Source: Burkholderiales bacterium (GTDB lineage: Bacteria > Pseudomonadota > Gammaproteobacteria > Burkholderiales > Burkholderiaceae_B). Taken from it: DNA of 62,951 nt. Location: positions 1 through 62,951 of the forward strand of contig JAJTEM010000022.1 of the NCBI GenBank assembly GCA_021299735.1, in the 5' to 3' direction. Below are positions 46,943 to 53,633 of the stretch, one piece after another. How positions within the stretch are numbered: position 1 is the stretch's first letter; each line of letters starts with the position of its first letter. Both the position numbers and the translations under genes were made by a program. Below the pieces are notes generated by a model. That model made no database searches, was not told the DNA's origin, and saw only the letters and a program-made list of their open reading frames with translations.

Positions 46943-47722
46943 ATGGACAGAAACACTGAACTGCGCCGACTGGCACAAGCGCTACACAAAAATGCCGACG
47001 ACCTGGCTTACCTGGACAAACTCGATGCAGTGGCTTTGCAAAAGCTACGCACGAATTTTCAGAACAGCCTGCTGAACAAATTTGGCCCTGTATTTGAACG
47101 CATTGCGGGTGCTGGCAAACTGGCGCCCGATTCGATTAGTGCCACACTGTGCACCAAGGTGTTTGGCCCGGCGATTACGGCGAATATGTCGTATTTCACG
47201 CCAATGAGCAAGGCGGTAAGCCTGTGCAAGCTGTTCGACGCAGATTTCATGGCCGAAGTAGCCCGCGAGCAAATTCCCGAACGCGCTGTAGACATGCTGG
47301 CCGAGTTACCTGTAGAGCAACTAAAAAAAGTAACAGCCAAACTGGTTGAGCACGGTGACTTCCATGTACTGGGTGGGTTTACCGATTACATTCCTGAGAA
47401 AAAAGCCTTCGAGATCATGGAAGTGATCAAGGACCCCGCAGCCAATTTGCACATTTCGTTTTATGCACAACGCAAAGACCGCATAGCCAAGCTGGCGAAC
47501 ATGCTCAACGACGAAAAACTGATTGAGCTGATTGCCACTGCATTTGCAGATGAAAACCTGTTGGTTGAGGTGGGTTTGATCACTGCCGAGATGGACGACA
47601 AAGCGCAAGTGCGTATGGCCAAGTTGACCGACAAGGTGAACAACGCTTATCGGGGCCTTGCCAAGGCCAAAGCGGAAAGCTTGGGTTACGCGGACAGAAT
47701 GAAAGCCTACTTCGCGGCTTGA
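46943..47722 (+). CDS. Helical-repeat protein, unknown
   Basis: The 259-residue protein is wholly helical with several related units (FMAEVAREQIPERAVDMLAE; AFADENLLVEVGLITAEM) resembling MgtE-N/HEAT-like repeats in composition. There is no signal peptide or transmembrane segment. The function is unknown. It is coupled to the 70-residue gene in front, and the repeat-rich region 47723-48480 follows. Confidence 0.75.
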   Translation: MDRNTELRRLAQALHKNADDLAYLDKLDAVALQKLRTNFQNSLLNKFGPVFERIAGAGKLAPDSISATLCTKVFGPAITANMSYFTPMSKAVSLCKLFDADFMAEVAREQIPERAVDMLAELPVEQLKKVTAKLVEHGDFHVLGGFTDYIPEKKAFEIMEVIKDPAANLHISFYAQRKDRIAKLANMLNDEKLIELIATAFADENLLVEVGLITAEMDDKAQVRMAKLTDKVNNAYRGLAKAKAESLGYADRMKAYFAA

Positions 47723-47792
47723 TTGTTGGGCTCATCGGCGCGAGTTCCAATCTCTCGCCGGTTTATTAAGCCCACTCTGCGCGGATTTCAAT

Positions 47793-47926
47793 CTCTCGCC
47801 TGAAAACCTGTTTCTCCCTTTTTGAAGTTCACCCTGACTCACCAAGCTTGGCAAAAAAGATGGCCAAGTCTTGGTGCCGGCCTATGGCCGACCGTGGCGT
47901 GTGAATTCAAACGGGCAGGTTTTCTT
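47793..47926 (-). repeat. Structured intergenic repeat, copy 2 (inverted)
   Basis: Read on the minus strand this has the same plan as copies 1 and 3. Terminal stem GAAAACCTG/CAGGTTTTC (plus strand 47802-47810 and 47916-47924). Hairpin A is GTCGGCC/GGCCGGC with one G-U pair in this orientation only (plus strand 47876-47892). Hairpin B is CTTGGC/GCCAAG (47847-47868). The block CTCTCGCC at its outer edge also flanks copy 1. Confidence 0.8.
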
Positions 47927-48107
47927 GAAGGCGAAGCGATCGAAACACCGCTGCCGACTGGGCTATAACCAAGCGGTGATTTGCGTGATGATGGCGAGAC
48001 GCGAAGGTCGAGTGGGCTCTATAACCAGATGTGAGTTGAGGGTTTGAGAAGGTTCGCCTACGCTGGTTTAGGCCAACTCGGCAGTGGGATTGCTTGGGCT
48101 GCACTTT

Positions 48108-48230
48108 AAGAAAACCGCCCCGTTTGAATTGATTCGCAGCGGTCGGCTTCATGCCGACAACAAATTCGGCCATCTGTTTTGCCGAATTTGGTGAGCAAGA
48201 ATTAATTCAACGAGGGAATAAGCGGTTTTC
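48108..48230 (+). repeat. Structured intergenic repeat, copy 3
   Basis: Diverged copy: terminal stem GAAAACCGC (48110-48118) with GCGGTTTTC (48222-48230), hairpin A GTCGGC/GCCGAC (48142-48158) and hairpin B AAATTCGGC/GCCGAATTT (48162-48189). The shared unpaired block CGTTTGAATT lies near the 5' end and GGTGAG follows hairpin B. It forms an inverted pair with copy 2, separated by about 180 nt. Confidence 0.8.
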
Positions 48231-48242
48231 AGTGCGGTACAA

Positions 48243-48358
48243 GTAACCCACGCCGAGTTGTTTATAACCGCTACACAAGTAACCCGCACCGAGTTGGTTA
48301 TAACCGCTACACAAGTAACCCGCACCGAGTTGGTTATAACCGCTACACGAGTAACCCA
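48243..48358. repeat. 36-bp tandem repeats (3 units plus a partial)
   Basis: Three direct units (48243-48278, 48279-48314, 48315-48350) and a partial fourth begin GTAACCC. Units 2 and 3 are nearly identical and each holds the perfect palindrome GGTTATAACC; unit 1 has one change there (GTTTATAACC). A partial, diverged unit precedes unit 1. Read on the minus strand the units encode a 12-residue repeat, but the containing ORF has no other sign of being a gene. Confidence 0.88.
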
Positions 48359-48485
48359 TCCCTCGCTGGCAAACGTCATTTAGAGTTAAAAATCACCATT
48401 TGTTCACAAAAAACAAACCCAATAACAACATTACAAAACAGCTATTTATAATTTTTAGAATGGATATTCAAGCATTTTGACACCT

Positions 48486-48520
48486 TGTCAATTGACATTA
48501 AGTGCACAACTGTACACAAT
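48486..48520 (+). promoter_or_regulatory. Promoter with palindrome over the -35 box
   Basis: TTGACA (48492-48497), a 17-nt spacer and CACAAT (48515-48520) form a sigma-70 promoter upstream of the small membrane protein. The -35 box is the right half of a perfect 12-bp palindrome TGTCAATTGACA (48486-48497). Another TTGACA lies at 48477-48482. Confidence 0.6.
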
Positions 48521-48601
48521 ACAACCCATGCAAACACAACAAAGCTTGCAGGGTTAAAGCGAAAACCCCGATTTCGCGTCAAATGTAAAAGGGATACCAA
48601 C

Positions 48602-48826
48602 ATGAAAAACTTTATCGACTCAGTAGTTCGCACACCTGGCATCTTGTTCATGTCAATGTTGACCACCGGCTTCACCATCAACGCAGGTGTTCAATACCTC
48701 AACGGTACAAACCTTGAAGGCCCAAATTTGTTGGCTGCAGGTTGTTTGGTAATCGGTCAAGTTGCCTTGGCAGTGGTTCACCAAATGCGCCGTTTCGGTC
48801 AAGACAACAAGCTGACCTTGCAATAA
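48602..48826 (+). CDS. Small two-span membrane protein, unknown
   Basis: The 74-residue product, starting at 48602 with AAGGGA upstream, has two hydrophobic segments (TPGILFMSMLTTGFTINAG; NLLAAGCLVIGQVALAVV) and a basic C-terminus (HQMRRFGQ). I do not recognise it. It has its own promoter and stands alone between the repeat region and ugd. Confidence 0.65.
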   Translation: MKNFIDSVVRTPGILFMSMLTTGFTINAGVQYLNGTNLEGPNLLAAGCLVIGQVALAVVHQMRRFGQDNKLTLQ

Positions 48827-49067
48827 TGCGGTTGGTGAAAACGCGGCACGGGTTCTGGCTTCAATAAACAGCAAGCCGCCCTGCCGCCTTCGCCAAAAAG
48901 CAATTTGCCTTAATTCCAGCAAACCACACCCCACTCAAGCATTACCAGCGCGTAAGCGCTCAGCCTCCGAAGTTCCTCACTGTCACAATCCGGTCGTAAA
49001 TCTGTCAAACGCTGGCAACACTGCCACAACACACTGCACGCATTGATCACTCATCAAAGCGAATCAC

Positions 49068-50486
49068 ATGCGCGTTTCTATTATCGGTAGTGGATATGTG
49101 GGTTTGGTAACTGCCGCCTGTTTGGCGGAGGTGGGCAACAAAGTGCTGTGTTGCGACATTAATTCCGCCAAGATCGAACAATTAAAAAACGGTCAAAGCC
49201 CGATTTATGAACCTGGCCTAGACGACCTGCTGGAACGCAATATTCGTGAACAACGGCTCAGCTTCACCACCAACATTGAAGAGGCCAGCAACCACGCCGA
49301 GCTTATTTTCATTTGCGTGGGCACACCACCAAGGCAAGACGGCAGCGCCGACCTGAGCCACGTGTTAAACGTGGCGCAGCAAATTGCCAAACACATGAAT
49401 GGATTCAAGGTAATCGTCAACAAATCGACTGTGCCCGTGGGCACTGGCGAGCGCGTGGCTGATGAAATACGCCGTGTGCTGGTGCGGCGCAATGCCCTGC
49501 ATGCGTTCACCGTGGTGTCGAACCCGGAGTTTTTGAAGGAAGGTGCCGCAATTGACGATTTTTTGCGCCCCGACCGAATTGTACTGGGCACAGACAACAC
49601 GCCCGCAGGCCAACGCGCCCTGCGCATGATGAAAGCACTTTACGCGCCATTCCAGCGCCACCATGAGCGCCTGATGTGCATGGAAGTTCGCTCCGCAGAA
49701 TTAACCAAATATGCTGCGAATGCCATGCTGGCAACGCGCATTAGCTTTATGAATGAATTGGCAAACCTGGCTGAAAAAATTGGCGCCGACATTGAACAAG
49801 TGCGAGCGGGTATTGGTTCAGATCCCCGCATCGGCTTTTCCTTTCTGTATGCAGGTTGCGGCTACGGTGGCTCATGTTTTCCCAAAGACGTGCGTGCACT
49901 CATTCAAACCGGCGAGGAAGTGGGCGAGAACCTGTCCATTCTGCGCGCAGTGAACCACAGCAACCAGCGCCAAAAACGTGTGTTGGTGGAAAAAATAATT
50001 CAGCGCTTCGGCGAAGACCTCAGCAACATGACCTTTGCCATGTGGGGCCTGGCCTTTAAACCTGAAACAGACGACATGCGCGAAGCCAGCAGCAGAACCA
50101 TTGCAGCTGAACTGGTACTGCGGGGCGCCAAAGTTCAGGCTTTCGACCCTGTAGCCAACGAAACAGCACGGCGTGCCATGCAAGAAGACCTGGCCACATT
50201 CAGGCTGGACGGGCCTTTGCTGGGTGAATTCGAGATTTCAAGAACCCAGGAAGAAACCCTCTTCAACGCCGACGCATTGATTGTGTGTACGGAATGGCGC
50301 ATGTTCAAAAGCCCCGACTTTTTAATGCTGAGCCGCACGCTTCGCCAAAAGGCAGTATTCGACGGCCGCAACCTGTACGACCCCGCGCTGCTGGCGGACT
50401 ATGGCCTTTTTTATGAAGGTGTTGGTCGCAGGGCCGAACCAGTCGATCAGGGTTTGTCGGTGGAACAAATGCGTTTGGCGTCTTAA
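49068..50486 (+). CDS. ugd: UDP-glucose 6-dehydrogenase
   Basis: This enzyme oxidises UDP-glucose to UDP-glucuronate with two NAD+, feeding exopolysaccharide or lipid A modification. The 472-residue protein has the NAD-binding GSGYVGLV (7-14), the central conserved segment KGFLKEGAAIDDFL-like (here EFLKEGAAIDDFL), the catalytic Cys270 in YGGSCFPKDV and the C-terminal FDGRNLYDP. No polysaccharide genes adjoin it. Confidence 0.95.
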   Translation: MRVSIIGSGYVGLVTAACLAEVGNKVLCCDINSAKIEQLKNGQSPIYEPGLDDLLERNIREQRLSFTTNIEEASNHAELIFICVGTPPRQDGSADLSHVLNVAQQIAKHMNGFKVIVNKSTVPVGTGERVADEIRRVLVRRNALHAFTVVSNPEFLKEGAAIDDFLRPDRIVLGTDNTPAGQRALRMMKALYAPFQRHHERLMCMEVRSAELTKYAANAMLATRISFMNELANLAEKIGADIEQVRAGIGSDPRIGFSFLYAGCGYGGSCFPKDVRALIQTGEEVGENLSILRAVNHSNQRQKRVLVEKIIQRFGEDLSNMTFAMWGLAFKPETDDMREASSRTIAAELVLRGAKVQAFDPVANETARRAMQEDLATFRLDGPLLGEFEISRTQEETLFNADALIVCTEWRMFKSPDFLMLSRTLRQKAVFDGRNLYDPALLADYGLFYEGVGRRAEPVDQGLSVEQMRLAS

Positions 50487-50556
50487 AATTCAACGGCTTT
50501 GCCTTTATCATTGCGCAAGAGACAGAACACATAATCATCCACCCAGGACGAGCGCA

Positions 50557-51681
50557 ATGATCAAGGTAGCCATCAGCGGCACGGGGCTTTTCGTACCCAG
50601 CCAAACCATCACCAACGATGAATTGGTGGAATCTTTCAATGCCTATGTGGCAAAGTTCAATGCAGAGCATGCGGCTGAAATTGCCAGTGGCGAGCTTCAG
50701 CCTTTGCAGCCATCCAACTCCGCATTCATCGAAAGCGCATCGGGCATCAAACAACGGTACGTAATGGAAAAGGAAGGCATCCTGAACCCGGATCGCCTTC
50801 ACCCCTACTTCAAGGAACGGCCGAATTCTGAATTGTCCATGATGGCTGAAATTGCAGTGGATTCTGGCCGCAAGGCGATGGAAGATGCCGGGCTTACACC
50901 AGCCGATATTGATGCTGTCATTTGTTCTGCATCGAATATGCAACGCGCTTACCCGGCCATGGCCATTGAAATTCAAGAGGCCTTGGGCATTGAAGGTTTT
51001 GGTTACGATATGAACGTGGCGTGTTCATCTGCCACCTTCGGTATTGAACAGGCAGTCAATGCTGTGCGCAGCGGCACCGCCCGCGCTGTGCTGATGGTGA
51101 ACCCTGAAATTACCTCAGGCCACCAAGCCTGGCTGGATCGCGACTGCCACTTTATTTTTGGCGACGTGTGTACTGCTGTGGTTGTACAGCGCCTTGAAGA
51201 CGCCAAACCCGGCAGTTGGGAAGTGTTAGGCACCAAGCTGGCCACGAAATTCTCGAATAACATACGCAACAACTTTGGTTTTCTGAACCGCTCGGAAGAT
51301 GCCGATCCGAATGCACGGGACAAGCTGTTCATTCAGGAAGGCCGCAAGGTGTTCAAGGAAGTTTGCCCCATGGCCGCAGAGCACATGAGCACTCACCTGC
51401 AAAGCTTGGGCTTGAATTCTGCAACCGATGTTCGCCGTTACTGGCTACATCAGGCCAATTTGGCCATGAACCAGTTGATTGCCAAAAAATTGCTGGGTAG
51501 CAGCGAATTCACAGCAGACAAAGCACCGGTAATTCTTGATGAATTTGCCAACACAGCATCGGCTGGTTCTGTAATCGCATTTCACCGCCACAAGAACGAT
51601 TTGGGCAGCGGCGATGTGGGCGTGATTTGCTCGTTCGGTGCGGGTTATTCGATTGGTAGTGTGGTAGTTCGGAAGACCTGA
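50557..51681 (+). CDS. Beta-ketoacyl-ACP synthase III-like (FabH-like)
   Basis: The 374-residue thiolase-fold enzyme, starting at 50557, is longer than housekeeping FabH (about 320). It keeps the Cys-His-Asn triad: Cys156 (NVACSSAT), His298 (WLHQANLAMN) and Asn332 (EFANTASAG). Members of this longer branch are annotated as KAS III but may use other primers. It would condense an acyl-CoA with malonyl-ACP. It stands alone, without acp or fab genes, and its acyl substrate is unknown. Confidence 0.85.
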   Translation: MIKVAISGTGLFVPSQTITNDELVESFNAYVAKFNAEHAAEIASGELQPLQPSNSAFIESASGIKQRYVMEKEGILNPDRLHPYFKERPNSELSMMAEIAVDSGRKAMEDAGLTPADIDAVICSASNMQRAYPAMAIEIQEALGIEGFGYDMNVACSSATFGIEQAVNAVRSGTARAVLMVNPEITSGHQAWLDRDCHFIFGDVCTAVVVQRLEDAKPGSWEVLGTKLATKFSNNIRNNFGFLNRSEDADPNARDKLFIQEGRKVFKEVCPMAAEHMSTHLQSLGLNSATDVRRYWLHQANLAMNQLIAKKLLGSSEFTADKAPVILDEFANTASAGSVIAFHRHKNDLGSGDVGVICSFGAGYSIGSVVVRKT

Positions 51682-51984
51682 ACGCTGCATGCCCTGGCCC
51701 ATGCGCGGCCAAGCTTCGGTGTGGGTGCCCACATCACCTTGCCTAAGCAAGGCTTCAGATCCGGCTTGATGCCTCTGGCTTGGGGCATGCGAAACGCGTA
51801 AGCGTCTTCGCATCGACTCCTTTCGGAGTCGCCCCGCGCTGCGAGGCCGCCGGGAAGCCTTGCAAAGCCGGCAAGGCGGTGAAGCACCCAAACCTTGCTT
51901 TACGCCACGCTTGTGCGCCGCGCTGCAAGTCACCTGCCTATTTGCGAAGCTAGCTCAGGTTGCAATGCCCTCGCAACGCCGATC
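51682..51984. other. GC-rich, hairpin-dense spacer
   Basis: Non-coding. It holds several hairpins: GCGAA..ACGC/GCGT..TTCGC near 51789-51811, CGACTCC-TTTC-GGAGTCG (51814-51831), CCTTGC..GCAAGG around 51864-51882 and GGCTTGATGCC-like units. It directly precedes repeat copy 1 and is more GC-rich than neighbouring sequence. No coding signal is credible. Confidence 0.6.
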
Positions 51985-52120
51985 AAGAAAACCTGCCCGT
52001 TTGAATTCACCCGCCACGGTCGGCCGAGGGCCGACACCGAGACTCGGCCCGCCCTTTTGCCGAGCGAGGTGAGTCAGGGTGAATATCAAAAAGGGAAAAT
52101 CAGGTTTTCTGGCGAGAGAG
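51985..52120 (+). repeat. Structured intergenic repeat, copy 1
   Basis: Terminal stem GAAAACCTG (51987-51995) with CAGGTTTTC (52101-52109), hairpin A GTCGGCC/GGCCGAC (52019-52035), hairpin B CTCGGC/GCCGAG (52043-52064), then the conserved GGTGAGTCAGGGTGAA block. GGCGAGAG (52111) follows and has an inverse CTCTCGCC at 52158. It lies in the convergent gap between the KAS III-like and GST-like genes. Confidence 0.85.
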
Positions 52121-52180
52121 GGTATGCACCTGAGATAGCGTAGCGACTGCAAGCAGACTCTCGCCAGCGCAACAAACTGT

Positions 52181-52954
52181 TCAAGCGCCGTATGTCTTGT
52201 CCAGATACCGCAGAATGTCGTTGGACTCGTACATCGCCACACCCGTATTCGGGTCGATCAAATAAGGCACTTGCACCTTGCCGGTATTCTCAGCCAGCCA
52301 GGCCCGGTTGCGGGTAGTACCTTTCGGTGCTTTGAACAGTTTGTCGCGAAACACGGGCGGGCCCATGTCGGTCATCGCGCCCTTGGGCGTATTCTTCAGC
52401 AAGTAAGGAATTTCCAGTTCGCACAAGCGCGCACGCACCGGCTTGGAGTATGGGCTACTCTCGAAACTGTACAACACCAAAGGCTCAGCAGGCACCTTTG
52501 AGGGGCGGGCCTTCATGCCCTGAAACCCGCCGATTCGGTACTGAAATGTACTGGCCAATACCGAGGTACCCACCGCCACTTTGCGCCCAACACCCTGCTG
52601 GCTTTTCAGCTTGCTGTCGTAAGTTTTGGCCAGGTAATCAATAATATTGGCCGACTCATTCATCACCACACCTGTGTTGTCATCGACCAGCATCGGAAAC
52701 TTGGTGCCAGGCAGCAACTTGCGCGCTTCGTCCCGAAAACGCTTGCCGCCAGCGGGGCACGGAAGAATCATCACATCCAGATCCATTTCGCACAAAGCCT
52801 CCCGCACCAGGCGGCAAAACGGGCTGATCTCAATGTCATAAAGCTTCAAAACTTTTTCAGGCGTTTTGCGGGCGCGGGCTGTTATTCCTGTGCCACGCCA
52901 GCCGCGTGCAGTACCTGCCAGTAAATTGAAAATTGCGTCGATGTTCGTGTTCAT
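52181..52954 (-). CDS. Tandem GST N-terminal-domain protein
   Basis: The 257-residue protein has two glutathione S-transferase-type thioredoxin folds. The first (about 35-115) carries SPFCRLVREALCEM and is followed by NTGVVMNESANIIDYL. The second (about 165-257) carries SPYSKPVRARLCEL and NTGVAMYESNDILRYLD. There is no all-alpha GST C-domain. Such duplicated proteins are known but uncharacterised. The first fold has a Cys at the catalytic position (PFC) and the second a Ser (PYS), so each may bind glutathione differently. Confidence 0.85.
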   Translation of the reverse strand: MNTNIDAIFNLLAGTARGWRGTGITARARKTPEKVLKLYDIEISPFCRLVREALCEMDLDVMILPCPAGGKRFRDEARKLLPGTKFPMLVDDNTGVVMNESANIIDYLAKTYDSKLKSQQGVGRKVAVGTSVLASTFQYRIGGFQGMKARPSKVPAEPLVLYSFESSPYSKPVRARLCELEIPYLLKNTPKGAMTDMGPPVFRDKLFKAPKGTTRNRAWLAENTGKVQVPYLIDPNTGVAMYESNDILRYLDKTYGA

Positions 52955-53090
52955 GGGCTGTCTCTGTCCTGGAATTGTTAGAAATTGTCGTTATTTTGTT
53001 CGTGAACACACTTGCTGTGTAGACGAAACCCCCTAGCCCACTGTATTGCTTGTTACTATTTTTTCAAACATACCCGCTTTGGAGAAAAAC

Positions 53091-53522
53091 TTGAAAAAAC
53101 TGCTTCTGATCAACGGCCCCAACCTGAACCTGTTGGGTACGCGCGAGCCAGGTATTTACGGACACATGACCCTGGCCGACATTGAAAAGGCCCTGAAGAA
53201 CATCGCCTTCACCGACGGTTTTGAATTACTGACTTTTCAAAGCAACCACGAGGGCGCTTTGATTGACAGGGTACACAAGGCAAAAACCGAAGACATCGCA
53301 GGCATTGTGATCAACCCGGCTGGTTATACGCACACCAGCGTGGCATTGCGTGATGCGTTGGCAGGCGTGGCCATTCCCTTTATCGAAGTGCACTTGTCCA
53401 ATATCTACAAGCGCGAAAGCTTTCGCCACAACAGCTATTTCTCCGACCTGGCTGAAGGCGTAATCTGCGGCTTGGGCTGGCAGGGCTATGTGTATGCCTT
53501 GAAGCAGCTCGCATCCAAGTAG
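53091..53522 (+). CDS. aroQ: Type II 3-dehydroquinate dehydratase
   Basis: AroQ dehydrates 3-dehydroquinate in the shikimate pathway. The 143-residue product has the type II signature: [18 protein letters not shown] with the catalytic Tyr, QSNHEG, and [17 protein letters not shown] with the catalytic His and Arg. I take the TTG at 53091 as start (GGAG seven bases upstream), giving normal length. There is no in-frame ATG upstream, and an earlier TTG (53046) would add an unrelated extension. Confidence 0.92.
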   Translation: MKKLLLINGPNLNLLGTREPGIYGHMTLADIEKALKNIAFTDGFELLTFQSNHEGALIDRVHKAKTEDIAGIVINPAGYTHTSVALRDALAGVAIPFIEVHLSNIYKRESFRHNSYFSDLAEGVICGLGWQGYVYALKQLASK

Positions 53523-53633
53523 GTGAATTGAAGGTAGGGTGATATTGGGTTCAATTTTGTAAAGATCAGTTAACAGCTGAACAAACGCCCTCAGAGTATG
53601 GTCTGATGGGCACTCAACAAGAAAAACGACACC

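Noticed and set aside
47723..48235. CRISPR array, suggested by repeats and palindromes
   Set aside because: The 36-bp units are directly adjacent without spacers, the larger repeats are inverted and diverged, and no cas genes are present.
48149..48379. Minus-strand ORF encoding a 12-residue repeat (SVRVTCVAVITN)
   Set aside because: It is created by the 36-bp tandem DNA repeats, has no ribosome-binding site and no family features; the DNA repeat explains it.
47793..52120. Insertion sequence or transposon ends
   Set aside because: The repeat copies contain no transposase and no target-site duplications were visible; the structured-element interpretation fits better, though a non-autonomous mobile origin remains possible.
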